This document shows, piece by piece, positions 34,860-44,300 of a stretch of 46,507 bases of DNA (positions are counted from its first letter, which is position 1; the number at the start of each line of letters is the position of its first letter). This DNA comes from an uncultured Coprococcus sp. (lineage in GTDB: Bacteria; Bacillota; Clostridia; Lachnospirales; Lachnospiraceae), in contig CAKQIY010000018.1 in assembly GCA_934247115.1 (NCBI GenBank), positions 1 through 46,507 of the forward strand. Reading direction: 5' to 3'. A program made the position numbers and the translations under genes. The notes under the pieces were generated by a model. It ran no database searches, was not told where the DNA came from, and worked only from the letters and a program-made list of their open reading frames with translations.

Positions 34860-36341
34860 TCAAAGCATATATTCACTCTGTATATCAAATCCATGATTGA
34901 GTGGTCCACTGCCCGATCCCAGATCCAGCCTAGCTGCAAGGGCACCCGATATATACTTCTTGGCCATCCTGACTGAATTGCTTACATCATATCCCTTTGC
35001 AAGATTTGAAGCGATCGCACTTGAAAGCGTGCACCCTGTACCATGTGTATTCGGATTGTCTATGCGTACCCCTGAAAACCAGGTGATGTTCTCTCCGTCA
35101 AAAAGCATATCATTGGCATCATTTATGCTATGCCCTCCCTTTACAAGGACCGCACAGCCGTACTTCCCGTATATACATCTGGCGGCATTCTCCATATCAG
35201 CTGCACTCTTCACCGATATACCCGTGAGAGCCTCAGTCTCCGGTATATTGGGCGTGATGAGCCGGGCAAGTGGAAACAGTTTACCGGTCATGACCTCCAC
35301 TGCATCATCGCTTATAAGCTTAGCCCCACTGGTCGCCACCATTACAGGGTCGAGCACGACATTCTCTGCCTTGTATCTGGCAAGTCTGTCAGCTATCACA
35401 TCTATAAGTACTGGAACCGACACCATTCCTATCTTGACCGCTTTCGGCCTTATATCGGTAAACACCGCATCTATCTGGGCTCCAAGTACATCAGGGGTGA
35501 CGTTCATGATGGCCGTCACTCCTGTGGTATTCTGAGCCGTGAGGGCTGTGATCGCACTCATGCCGAATACACCGTTTGCCTGCATAGTCTTGAGATCCGC
35601 CTGCACGCCTGCGCCGCCAGATGAATCGCTTCCTGCTATTGTGAGCACAGGTACAAGACTGCTTCTGTCCGGAACCACGCTGCACAGCATGTCGTCCATA
35701 CTCTTAAAATAATGATCACAGTGTGCTATGAGATCCCCCTGTCTGTCCCTGCTGGATTCATCATAGAGACCGACCACAACAAATCCTCCGTTCTGCGCTG
35801 TCTCCGCCGCATGATATGCGTCCTCGAATACAAATGTTTCCGCAGCCAGAGTACCCATAAACTCAGCCGCCATCTCGTATATCTTTGGAGAAGCTGCCTT
35901 GCCAACCCCCACCTCAGAACATGTAAATATCCTGTCAACATACTTTATGAGCCCCGTCCGGGTCAGCGCAGCCTCTACATGACATCTGTCCGTTGATGTG
36001 GCGACGGTGACAGGAATCCCGTATCTCTTTAAAAGCTTCAGAAGTTCAGGCACACCTGGTTTCGGATTGACTTTATTTGCGTAGAAATCCCTCACAGTCT
36101 CATTGATACCATCTATGATCTCCTCCGCACCGAGCTTCAGGCCATAGTGTTCCTGCATATACTCCGCACCCTTCATCATGGTCATGGTGAAAAGCACCTT
36201 CTCAAGATCGGGTTCTGCCTGTATCCCCTGTCCCGCCAGATACATCTCTCCGGCGTGATCCCACATAGGCATGGAGTCAAGCAGGACTCCATCCATGTCA
36301 AATATCGCACCTTTTATATCACTGATAACTATTTTTTCCAT
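34860..36341 (-). CDS. thiD: HAD phosphatase fused to HMP/HMP-P kinase (ThiD)
   Basis: A 493-residue fusion. I chose the ATG at 36341 (MEKIVISDIKGAIFDMDGVL): GAGG lies 5 nt before it. The ATG at 36377 would overlap thiE. Residues about 10-222 form a HAD hydrolase with FDMDGVLLDSMP (Asp15, Asp17), VATSTD, Lys148/153 and VFEDAYHA. Residues about 230-490 are ThiD (PVLTIAGSDSSGGAGVQADL; NPNTHGTGCTLSSAIASNL), which phosphorylates hydroxymethylpyrimidine twice. The HAD part may remove phosphate from a thiamine intermediate or act as a house-cleaning phosphatase; its substrate is unknown. It is last in the thiM-thiE-HAD/thiD operon. Confidence 0.93.
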   Translation of the reverse strand: MEKIVISDIKGAIFDMDGVLLDSMPMWDHAGEMYLAGQGIQAEPDLEKVLFTMTMMKGAEYMQEHYGLKLGAEEIIDGINETVRDFYANKVNPKPGVPELLKLLKRYGIPVTVATSTDRCHVEAALTRTGLIKYVDRIFTCSEVGVGKAASPKIYEMAAEFMGTLAAETFVFEDAYHAAETAQNGGFVVVGLYDESSRDRQGDLIAHCDHYFKSMDDMLCSVVPDRSSLVPVLTIAGSDSSGGAGVQADLKTMQANGVFGMSAITALTAQNTTGVTAIMNVTPDVLGAQIDAVFTDIRPKAVKIGMVSVPVLIDVIADRLARYKAENVVLDPVMVATSGAKLISDDAVEVMTGKLFPLARLITPNIPETEALTGISVKSAADMENAARCIYGKYGCAVLVKGGHSINDANDMLFDGENITWFSGVRIDNPNTHGTGCTLSSAIASNLAKGYDVSNSVRMAKKYISGALAARLDLGSGSGPLNHGFDIQSEYML

Positions 36342-36366
36342 GTCCACCTCTATATCATTTACTTGA

Positions 36367-37011
36367 TCAAACATCAAGCATATTCTCTACAGAAACCTTG
36401 AGCTCCGCTGTAGCCTTCTGTATATCCTTCTGTCCGAATATGGCACTTATGACTGCCACACCGCAGATACCTGAGCCCGCAAGCTCTGAGACATTATCCT
36501 TTGTAATTCCGCCTATGGCAATGACAGGTATGGACACCGCCTCACAAATGGCCTTAAGCGTCTCATGGCTCACATCGTCCGCGTCGTCCTTTGAACCTGT
36601 TGTGAACACCGCTCCGACACCTAGATAATCCGCACCATGTTTTTCTGCTATGACGGCCTGTTCAACAGTCTGAGCAGATACTCCAAGTATCTTGTCCGGG
36701 CCGAGTATCTTCCTGACATCCATTGCCTCCATATCACTCTGTCCCACATGCACTCCATCAGCGTCAATATCCTTTGCTATGCTGACTTCATCATTGATTA
36801 CAAATGGTACTCCGTATTCCCTGCACAGCTTCTGTATCTCCTTTGCCTCAGCGAGAAAGTCTTCTCTGTCAAGATTCTTCTCCCTGAGCTGCACAAATGT
36901 TGCACCGCCGTCAAGAGCTTTCTTTACCTGGTCATACAGAGTCTCTTCCCCAAGCCAGTGTCTGTCAGTTACTGCGTAGAGCAGAAGCTCTTTTTCACTG
37001 CAATTTATCAT
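36367..37011 (-). CDS. thiE: Thiamine-phosphate synthase
   Basis: A 214-residue TIM-barrel enzyme that joins HMP-pyrophosphate and thiazole phosphate into thiamine phosphate. I chose the ATG at 37011 (MINCSEKELLLYAVTDRHWL) because AAGGA lies 8 nt before it. An ATG at 37044 would add 11 residues. Family motifs are GGATFVQLREKNLDREDFLA, PFVINDEVSIAKDIDADGVH and YLGVGAVFTTGSKDDADDVS (phosphate and metal sites), ending with PVIAIGGITKDNVSELAGSG. It lies between thiM and the HAD-ThiD fusion, which together supply its two substrates. Confidence 0.96.
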   Translation of the reverse strand: MINCSEKELLLYAVTDRHWLGEETLYDQVKKALDGGATFVQLREKNLDREDFLAEAKEIQKLCREYGVPFVINDEVSIAKDIDADGVHVGQSDMEAMDVRKILGPDKILGVSAQTVEQAVIAEKHGADYLGVGAVFTTGSKDDADDVSHETLKAICEAVSIPVIAIGGITKDNVSELAGSGICGVAVISAIFGQKDIQKATAELKVSVENMLDV

Positions 37012-37083
37012 ACTATCCGTCCTTCCTATATGCTTCGATCCCAATCTGATTACAGATCAATGAAATTATTATACTTCCGTCAA

Positions 37084-37905
37084 TTATCTTATTTCGAATT
37101 TGGCGCCCTGTTCAAGTGTATCCCCGTCCATATTGTATATGGCGTCGATTATCCTGTTCCTGTATGTCGAGTTACCCTCAAATGCCTGCAGATGGGAATA
37201 ACCGATCTCCCCTGCAAGTCCCATGACCATGACAGCCGTGGCAGCAGCCTCAAGCTTGTTGTCCTGATTTGCCACAACATATGCAGTCATCATTCCTGAG
37301 AGCTGGCAGCCCGTTCCGGTTATCTTACCCATCTCTGGCCGGCCATTTCTGATTACATAGCATTTCTCACCGTCTGCGACAAGGTCTATCGCGCCTGTTA
37401 CAGCTATGATAGATCCGGTCTCAGCAGAGAGCTTTTTGACAAATGCCACTGCATTATCAAGTGTATCCTCCGTAACCGCATCCGCCACATCGGCATCAAC
37501 ACCCTTTGTGCTTCCAGAACCATATGCCAATGTCTTTATCTCTGAGATGTTTCCCCTTATGACATCAAACCTGATCTCCTTCATAAGTCCGACTGCCGTT
37601 TCTGTTCTGAGCTTACTTGCTCCCGCTCCAACAGGATCGAGAAGTACAACATGTCCAAGTTCATTTGCCTTCTTCCCTGCCAGGTACATTGATGGAATTG
37701 TATTCTTGTTAAGTGTTCCTATGTTGATATTCAGACCACCGCATATACTTGTGATATCAGGCGCGTCACTCTCATCATCCGACATGATAGGACTTCCACC
37801 GCACGCCAGAATGACATTTGCCACATCATTTACAGTTACATAGTTTGTTATATTATGTACCAGAGGTACATTCTTTCTCACATTTTCAAGACACTCTTTT
37901 ATCAT
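37084..37905 (-). CDS. thiM: Hydroxyethylthiazole kinase
   Basis: A 273-residue kinase that phosphorylates 4-methyl-5-(2-hydroxyethyl)thiazole, the thiazole salvage step. Motifs are PLVHNITNYVTVNDVANVIL near 16-35 (substrate site), GGSPIMSDDESDAPD, DPVGAGASKLRTETAVGLM and the ATP/anion site GKITGTGCQLSGMMTAYVVA. Together with the downstream thiE and thiD it makes up a thiamine salvage operon. No de novo thiC or thiG is seen in the window. A TPP-riboswitch 3' half and a terminator lie between it and mscL. AGGAGA precedes the ATG. Confidence 0.96.
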   Translation of the reverse strand: MIKECLENVRKNVPLVHNITNYVTVNDVANVILACGGSPIMSDDESDAPDITSICGGLNINIGTLNKNTIPSMYLAGKKANELGHVVLLDPVGAGASKLRTETAVGLMKEIRFDVIRGNISEIKTLAYGSGSTKGVDADVADAVTEDTLDNAVAFVKKLSAETGSIIAVTGAIDLVADGEKCYVIRNGRPEMGKITGTGCQLSGMMTAYVVANQDNKLEAAATAVMVMGLAGEIGYSHLQAFEGNSTYRNRIIDAIYNMDGDTLEQGAKFEIR

Positions 37906-37960
37906 GTTTTTCTGTCTCCTTTATATATACTCTGTTGTTTATCTGCTAATCTTTTTTGAC

Positions 37961-37996
37961 GAAAAGCGGCCATACCATAAGGCACAGCCGCTTTTC
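37961..37996 (-). terminator. Terminator hairpin upstream of thiM
   Basis: GAAAAGCGGC (37961-37970) and GCCGCTTTTC (37987-37996) form a perfect 10-bp stem; inner TGCC/GGTA pairs may extend it. On the minus strand TTTTCGTC follows. It lies after the TPP aptamer piece and 56 nt before thiM, the position of a riboswitch expression platform. It also lies 50 nt after mscL and could end that transcript. Confidence 0.75.
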
Positions 37997-38010
37997 TTAT
38001 GCTGTATGTA

Positions 38011-38045
38011 TCCCTACGCTGGCATTGATCCAGGTCAGACCTGAT
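38011..38045 (-). promoter_or_regulatory. TPP riboswitch, 3' half only
   Basis: The minus strand reads ACCTGGATCAATGCC directly followed by AGCGTAGGGA (38011-38035). It carries the near-invariant pyrophosphate-binding arm of TPP riboswitches (AATGCCAGCGTAGGGA, 16 identical bases at 38011-38026) and a P5 stem CTGG/CCAG. The usual 5' half with CTGAGA, which holds the pyrimidine ring, is not visible: the sequence before it is the end of mscL, whose TAG occupies 38046-38048. A terminator and the thiamine operon follow. It is probably a truncated, non-sensing remnant. Confidence 0.7.
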
Positions 38046-38465
38046 CTACTCCTCCACAGGAGGTACATCAGATGTACAATGCATACACTTTGTTGCTTTG
38101 ATATCTATCTCACCCATACAGTATGGGCACTTTCTTGTGAGAGGAGCTGCCTCATCTTTCTTCTTACCAAGATCCATGATCGCATTGATTCCCTTCATGA
38201 TGACAAATATAACAAATGCCATGATTATGAAGTTGATAACTGCTGAAATAAACGCTCCATACTCGATATACTGTCCTGTATGGAATATCTGAAAATGTCC
38301 ACCAATCTCTGCTCCACCGATGCTGTTGATTATTGGTGTGATGAAACAGTCTGTAAAAGATGTAACCAATGACTGGAACGCTCCACCAATGATAACACCG
38401 ATTGCAAGACTCATCACATTTCCCTTAAGGGCAAACTCCTTAAACTCTTCCAAAAACTTCTTCAT
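38046..38465 (-). CDS. mscL: Large-conductance mechanosensitive channel with C-terminal zinc ribbon
   Basis: A 139-residue channel protein that opens under membrane tension to release solutes during osmotic downshock. I chose the ATG at 38465 (MKKFLEEFKEFALKGNVMSL) with AGAGGA upstream; an ATG at 38492 would add nine residues. The first helix is LAIGVIIGGAFQSLVTSFTD (about 20-39), and the second is about 72-93. An added C-terminal domain has Cys113, Cys116, Cys127 and Cys130 (CPYCMGEIDIKATKCMHC), a zinc ribbon not present in the enterobacterial protein but seen in some Firmicutes. The stop codon abuts the truncated TPP riboswitch. Confidence 0.94.
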   Translation of the reverse strand: MKKFLEEFKEFALKGNVMSLAIGVIIGGAFQSLVTSFTDCFITPIINSIGGAEIGGHFQIFHTGQYIEYGAFISAVINFIIMAFVIFVIMKGINAIMDLGKKKDEAAPLTRKCPYCMGEIDIKATKCMHCTSDVPPVEE

Positions 38466-38545
38466 ATGTATCCTCTCAACTGAATACAGCACCGATCATA
38501 ACAAACTTATATTATAATTCGGTGCCGTATCATTTATTGTTTCTC

Positions 38546-38576
38546 GCGCGATAATCTATATTCGCAATCATCGCGC
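38546..38576 (-). terminator. Possible hairpin after gpmI
   Basis: GCGCGAT (38546-38552) and ATCGCGC (38570-38576) form a 7-bp GC-rich stem with a 17-nt loop, 20 nt past the gpmI stop. No T-run follows on the minus strand (GAGAAACAATAAAT). It may mark the 3' end of the gpmI mRNA. Confidence 0.4.
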
Positions 38577-38595
38577 ATCGTACATTATCTTTTTG

Positions 38596-40140
38596 TTATT
38601 TTCTTACGATAAGTGACTTACCTGTCATCTCCTCAGGCTGAGGAAGTCCCATAACCTCGAGAAGCGTAGGTGCGATATCTGCAAGACATCCGCCCTCACG
38701 AAGCTCTACATCTTCACCATAGTTGTAAAGGATAAATGGTACAGGGTTAGTTGTATGAGCTGTATGTGGAGCACCGGTCTCATAATTGATCATCTGCTCT
38801 GCGTTACCATGATCAGCACAGATAAAGAGAACGCCATCAACCTTATCAATTGCCTCTACAGCAGCGCCAACGCACTTGTCAACTGTCTCTACAGCCTGGA
38901 TAGCTGCTGGGATAACACCTGTATGACCAACCATATCAGGGTTTGCAAAGTTGATGATGATCACATCATACTCGCCACCAAGGATAGCTGCATTGAGCTT
39001 CTCGCTTACCTCTGGAGCGCTCATCTCTGGCTGGAGATCATAAGTTGCTACAGCAGGTGACTTTACAAGGATTCTGTCCTCGTTCTTGTTAGGCTCCTCA
39101 ACACCGCCGTTGAAGAAGAATGTTACATGAGCATACTTCTCTGTCTCAGCAAGTCTGAGCTGTTTGAGTCCCTTAGCTGCAAGGTACTCGCCAAATGTGT
39201 TGTCGATCTCTTCTTTCTTGAATGCAACAAGCTTGTTAGGTATTGACTCGTCATAGTCCTTGAAGCATACATATGTGAGTGGCATACGGCCATTTGCTCT
39301 CTCAAATCCATCGAAATCGTCACAGCAGAATGCTCTGGTGATCTCACGTGCTCTGTCCGGTCTGAAGTTGAAGAATATAACTGAATCATTTGGCTTAACA
39401 AGTGATACAGGCTTACCGTTCTCTGTGATGACTGTTGGAAGAACGAACTCATCATATACTTCCTTGTCATATGACTCCTGCATAGCTGCTACAGCATCCT
39501 CTGCCTGAACTCCCTCACCTGTCACAAGTGACTTGTATGCAAGCTCTACTCTGTCCCATCTGTTATCTCTGTCCATTGCGTAGTAACGGCCTGACATAGA
39601 TGCAACCTTACCTACACCGATCTCCTTCATCTTGGCGATAAGCTCCTCAAGGTAGCCCTTACCTGATGCAGGCGGTGTATCTCTTCCGTCAAAGAATGGA
39701 TGAACGTATACGTTCTCAAAATTCTGCTTCTTGCAGAGCTCAAGGATCGCATAGAGGTGTGTATTGTGGCTGTGGACACCACCGTCTGAGAGAAGTCCCC
39801 AGAGATGAAGATCAGAATTGTTCTTCTTGCAGTTTTCTATTGCAGCGAGCATCTCCTCGTTCTCAAAGAAATCTCCATCAGCGATTGCCTTTGTGATTCT
39901 TGTAAGCTCCTGATATATGATACGGCCTGCGCCGATATTCATATGACCTACCTCTGAATTGCCCATCTGACCGTCTGGAAGTCCTACAGGAAGTCCTGAA
40001 GCTGCGCCCTGCACAAATGGTGCTGTAGCCATAAGCTTGTCCATAACTGGCGTCTTTGCAAGTGCTACTGCATTACCCTCTGTCTTGTCACTGAGACCAT
40101 ATCCGTCGAGGACCATTAAAACTACTGGTTTCTTACTCAT
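38596..40140 (-). CDS. gpmI: Phosphoglycerate mutase, cofactor-independent
   Basis: A 514-residue two-metal (alkaline-phosphatase superfamily) enzyme that interconverts 3- and 2-phosphoglycerate in glycolysis. Conserved parts are KPVVLMVLDGYGLSDKTEGN, DGQMGNSEVGHMNIGAGRII with the phosphorylated Ser62, HPFFDGRDTPPASGKGYLEE, NFRPDRAREITRAFC and FICADHGNAEQMINYETGAP. Family length is about 510. AGGAG lies about 6 nt before the ATG. Many clostridia keep tpiA immediately upstream of gpmI. Here exoA, the repeats, a GH16 glucanase and an AraC gene separate the two. Confidence 0.97.
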   Translation of the reverse strand: MSKKPVVLMVLDGYGLSDKTEGNAVALAKTPVMDKLMATAPFVQGAASGLPVGLPDGQMGNSEVGHMNIGAGRIIYQELTRITKAIADGDFFENEEMLAAIENCKKNNSDLHLWGLLSDGGVHSHNTHLYAILELCKKQNFENVYVHPFFDGRDTPPASGKGYLEELIAKMKEIGVGKVASMSGRYYAMDRDNRWDRVELAYKSLVTGEGVQAEDAVAAMQESYDKEVYDEFVLPTVITENGKPVSLVKPNDSVIFFNFRPDRAREITRAFCCDDFDGFERANGRMPLTYVCFKDYDESIPNKLVAFKKEEIDNTFGEYLAAKGLKQLRLAETEKYAHVTFFFNGGVEEPNKNEDRILVKSPAVATYDLQPEMSAPEVSEKLNAAILGGEYDVIIINFANPDMVGHTGVIPAAIQAVETVDKCVGAAVEAIDKVDGVLFICADHGNAEQMINYETGAPHTAHTTNPVPFILYNYGEDVELREGGCLADIAPTLLEVMGLPQPEEMTGKSLIVRK

Positions 40141-40248
40141 AATTTTTCTCCTTTTTATTTATTCCGGCTAAATGCCTCTTAATCATAATTCACTCATTGA
40201 GATTATACTTATATAATGCCAATTTTTCAAGTTCAAATCCAACTCAAA

Positions 40249-41022
40249 TCACAGGTCAATATCCAGTTCAACCGGGCAGTGATCAGATCCCATGATATCA
40301 GTGTGTATCTTGGCATCGACAAGCTTGTCCTTCAAACTCTCAGATGTGAGAAAATAGTCGATACGCCAACCTGCATTCTTCTCCCTTGCCTTGAATCTGT
40401 ACGACCACCATGAGTAGATATTTCCCTGATCCGGATAGAAATATCTGAATGTGTCGATGAAGCCATCATCCAGAAGCACCGTCATCTTCTCTCTTTCCTC
40501 ATCAGTAAATCCCGCATTCTTCCTGTTTGTCTTTGGATTTTTCAGATCTATCTCATTGTGAGCCACATTCATATCACCGCACACTATAACAGGTTTATTC
40601 TCCTCAAGCTTTTTCAGATATGCTCTGAAATCATCCTCCCACTTCATCCGGTAATCAAGTCTTGCAAGCTCGTTCTGTGAATTTGGTGTATATACAGTCA
40701 CCATGTAGAAGTTCTCATATTCAAGTGTTATGACACGACCCTCATGGTCGTGTTCATCTATACCTATACCTTTTGTTTCACTCAAAGGTTTCTCTTTTGT
40801 GAAAATAGCCGTACCTGAATATCCCTTCTTATCCGCATAGTTCCAATACTGATAATATCCTGGCATATCAAGTGTGAGCTGTCCCTCCTGCATCTTGGAC
40901 TCCTGTATACAGAATATGTCTGCATCTATGCTGTTAAAAAAGTCCATGAAGCCTTTACCGGCGCATGCCCTTATTCCATTTACGTTCCATGAAATCAGTT
41001 TTTTCATAAATTTATATACCAT
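40249..41022 (-). CDS. exoA: Exodeoxyribonuclease III / AP endonuclease
   Basis: A 257-residue DNA-repair nuclease that incises DNA at abasic sites and removes blocked 3' ends. Motifs are LISWNVNGIRACAGKGFMDF, IFCIQESKMQEGQL (metal-binding Glu), VVTLEYENF-like then VTVYTPNSQN, PVIVCGDMNVAHNEIDLKNP, INSWWSYR-like (YSWWSYRFKAREKNAGWRID) and the end GSDHCPVELDIDL. AAAGGAT lies about 4 nt before the ATG at 41022, which supports this start rather than the ATG at 41007. It seems to be a single-gene unit between gpmI and the repeats. Confidence 0.95.
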   Translation of the reverse strand: MVYKFMKKLISWNVNGIRACAGKGFMDFFNSIDADIFCIQESKMQEGQLTLDMPGYYQYWNYADKKGYSGTAIFTKEKPLSETKGIGIDEHDHEGRVITLEYENFYMVTVYTPNSQNELARLDYRMKWEDDFRAYLKKLEENKPVIVCGDMNVAHNEIDLKNPKTNRKNAGFTDEEREKMTVLLDDGFIDTFRYFYPDQGNIYSWWSYRFKAREKNAGWRIDYFLTSESLKDKLVDAKIHTDIMGSDHCPVELDIDL

Positions 41023-41071
41023 TTTATCCTTTCATTATTATTCTGGGAAAATCATGTTTTATTTTAACATG

Positions 41072-41229
41072 TCGCCTACCGGCTCCATGCAGGCATTCGC
41101 GTTATGACGTCTTGCGCAAGCGCATCCGTCGCAATGCTCATTATATCATATCGCCTGTCGGCTCAATGAGGACATTCGCATTATGACGTCTTGCGCAAGC
41201 GCATCCGTCGCAATGCTCATTATATCATA
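41072..41229. repeat. Two tandem 79-bp repeats, GC-rich
   Basis: Units at 41072-41150 and 41151-41229. The last 49 bases of the two are identical (from TTATGACGTCTTGCGCAAGC on) and the first 30 differ at a few positions. Each contains TTGCGCAA and TGCGC-AA-GCGCA, which can fold. GC content is clearly higher than the flanks. No ORF or transposase is associated. They fill the gap between exoA and the GH16 gene and look like a genome-wide intergenic repeat family. Confidence 0.9.
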
Positions 41230-41292
41230 CAAACACCCATTCTGACTGTCAAATCATTTAAAAATTCACCAAAATCCTGCTATGGCCACAAT

Positions 41293-41322
41293 GAAAAAGG
41301 CAGCGACGATTCGCCGCTGCCT
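41293..41322 (-). terminator. Terminator after the GH16 gene
   Basis: The minus strand reads AGGCAGCGGCG, AAT, CGTCGCTGCCT and then TTTTTC: an 11-bp stem with one G-T pair, 34 nt past the GH16 stop. The T-run is the complement of 41293-41297. Confidence 0.9.
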
Positions 41323-41356
41323 AAGGGTATATATTATTGTTTTTTAGGGGTCAAAT

Positions 41357-44300
41357 TTAATTTTTTACAAATGATACATTTGATATAGAAACTGTATGTG
41401 CTCCAAGTGTGTATCCTTCAACATATCCCATTGAGAAGAATAATCCGGCACCTGTATCAACAGTGATACCATCTGTGAAAACTTCTTCCTTAGGTGTAAT
41501 TGTGAGTGTTATATCTTTAGCCTCACCAGCTGTAAGAACTACATCATCACCGCCATGCCATGCATATCCGGCTGAAGGAGTCATAACAGCAACCTTCACA
41601 ACTCTATCAACATCAGAAAACAATGTACATTTAAGTGTATATGACTCGCCCTGCTCAAGAGACAATCCCATCTGCTTAAGCTGGATGTTCCAGTCTGCCT
41701 CACCCACATTTGCAACATTGTATGTGATCTTTCCATCTCCAGTCTCAATTGTGGCATCTCCAGGAGCAGTCACTGCATTTTCCCAACCGGCAAGGCTGCC
41801 ATCCTCACTCATCTCAAATTCTGGGTTTGTGAGAAGATTCTTACCTACAGGCACATCTATCTCTGGAGCCGAAGTCTTTTCAAGGATAATGTTATCAATA
41901 CATATTCTATGCTGATCTGTAATTGCCGAACCATTTTCTCCGCCTGCGCCAAGTGCAATATTGAAAATACTCTCTTCGTCTGTGTCACAGGCCATCTGGA
42001 ATGTGTTTGAAACAGTCACATATTTCTGATCAGCCTGATCGTATGCATCAAGCTTTACTGTCTCCTGAACATACGGTGTCCAGTCCTCTGCACCTGTACT
42101 ATCCTTATGTGTACTTCCATCCCTCTGTATCGCATACTGAACAGTTCTCGACACAGAGCTCTTTATATCAAATGAAAGCTTGTACCACTGTCCTTTCTCA
42201 AGCTTGATATTATTCTGCTTGAGCTGTATCTTCCAGTTCTGGTCACCTGAATCCTTTATTGTGAAGTCAGCAGCATTGTTCTCCTTCTGGCTGTCCACAA
42301 CAGCCTCTGCATCCGCACTGCTGTCTACATACACGTCATATCCAGCAAAATCTGCTGAAAAATCTCCATTGAGAAGAAGTGAATCCTGCATTATCTTCAC
42401 ATTGTCTAACAGAACTTCTCCGCTGTTACCAAAATCAATGCTGATTGAACTGTCAGTCACTTCTTCTCCGGTCTCAAACTTGTAAACATAATTCTTAATT
42501 CCTTTATCCAGAGTTACAGCAAACTTCGAATCTCCTGTAGTGATAATTATATTCTTTCCCTCAGTTGCAGTCTCAGCGTCAAATTTAAGTACATACTTTG
42601 TATTTGGTGCATACGCAAGCTCATCCTGTGATAATACGAAGTTGCCATCTACACTCTCATCCAATGACTTGTATGAAAATCTTCTTCCGTCAGACAGACC
42701 TGTCACCTTATACTCAGCACCGCAGGTGTTGCTCACTGTCCAGTATCCAAGTCTTCCTGTTCCTTCCTGAAATTCTCCATTGTAAACAATGTTTCCATCA
42801 GCGAGAATCGTCTTCTTGTCAACTATCTCAGTCTGATTTGTCTTTACCAGCTTTACATTTGTAATATGTACACCAGCCACGCTTCCCTGATTGCCAAAGT
42901 TGAATTCTATTCTTCCCTTGTCATCAGATGAATCAGTCATCGTATACTCATACTCATATGTCTGCTTCTCTGTTGTCATCTCAAACTTAGTGTCCTTGAG
43001 ATATCTTCCCCATGACCTGGTTGGTGCCGAGACATCAACTATGCCCGTTCTTGCCTCATCCGCCCACGCATCAAATGAAAGCTTGTATGTGGCACCTTTT
43101 TCTACAGGAATATCAGGCTGTACCAGCTGTATGCTGTAATCAACCGTTCCTGCATCAGTTGTATTTATGTTGATTGTATTGTTCTCGATGGCCGCTGTTC
43201 CTTCGCCGCCATTCTGCGCCATGAAAATCCAGTTTTCTGTATCCCCGAGATCCTCTGCTTCACTAAAATCTCCATTAATTACATAGTTTCCATTTTCATC
43301 AGGATCACGAATTATAACTACATGCTCTGGCTTTGTCACATTTTCATCATAAGAATCCTTCTGGTATACCCTTACATAATCAACATACAGACTTTCACTG
43401 TTGATATAATCTGCATCTGCATCAGGATTTCCAGGCCAGTTTCCACCAACTGCAAGATTAAGTATTACATAGAATGGCTGATCAAATGGTGCAGGATATG
43501 TAACAGTTCCCTTTCCCGCTGTCGTTGAATACCAGTCACTCTCCTCATGCATCTTAACTCCATCTACATACCAGGTAATTTTTCCCGGTTCCCAGTCACA
43601 TGTAAATATATGATAGCTGTCTGCAAATGTTTTGCCGTTTGCAAGTGTATATGTTCCCTGTGACTCCGAATGTGGATTGCCATAGTGTATTGTGCCATAG
43701 GTTGTATATGTATTACTTCCAAGCACTTCCATCACATCAATCTCTCCGCATCTAGGCCACTGTCCATAAAGGCTCTCATTTGTAGGCATCATCCATGCTG
43801 CAGGCAGATATCCCTTGCCTGTAGGAACCTTTGCCCTGAATACAACTCGACCATATTTGAAATCTTTCTTATTCTGCGTATTAACTCTGCCTGATGTATA
43901 AGATATATTTCCATCTGGATCAACACTCTTTTTTGAACTGATAACAAGCTTACCATCCTCAACCTTTATATTTTCATCAGAATCAACGTATGCCTGAAGT
44001 TCGTTATTAACCCAGCCTGGTTCATGCGTCTCAACATTCCATATACTTCTATCCAGTTCTGTTCCATTGAACTCGTCATTCCAAAGAAGATGATAACCTG
44101 CATTTTCATACTTATTCTCAATTGTAATCTTCTTTTTAACTGTAACAACACATGCCGCTTTCTTGCCAGAACCATCAGCAGCCTTAGCTGTAATAGTTGC
44201 TTTGCCAGGAGCTACTGCAGTAATAACACCTGCTTTAACTGTAACTGCTTTTGCATTTGAAGTTGTCCAGCTAAGTTTTTTGTTGGACGCACTATTCGGT

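Noticed and set aside
38049..38140. A complete TPP riboswitch reaching into mscL
   Set aside because: No CTGAGA is seen; the nearest similar string, CTGATG (38066-38071), lacks the two bases that contact the pyrimidine ring and no P2 stem fits.
41072..41229. Insertion-sequence end or CRISPR
   Set aside because: There is no transposase, no terminal inverted repeat with target duplication, and only two abutting units.
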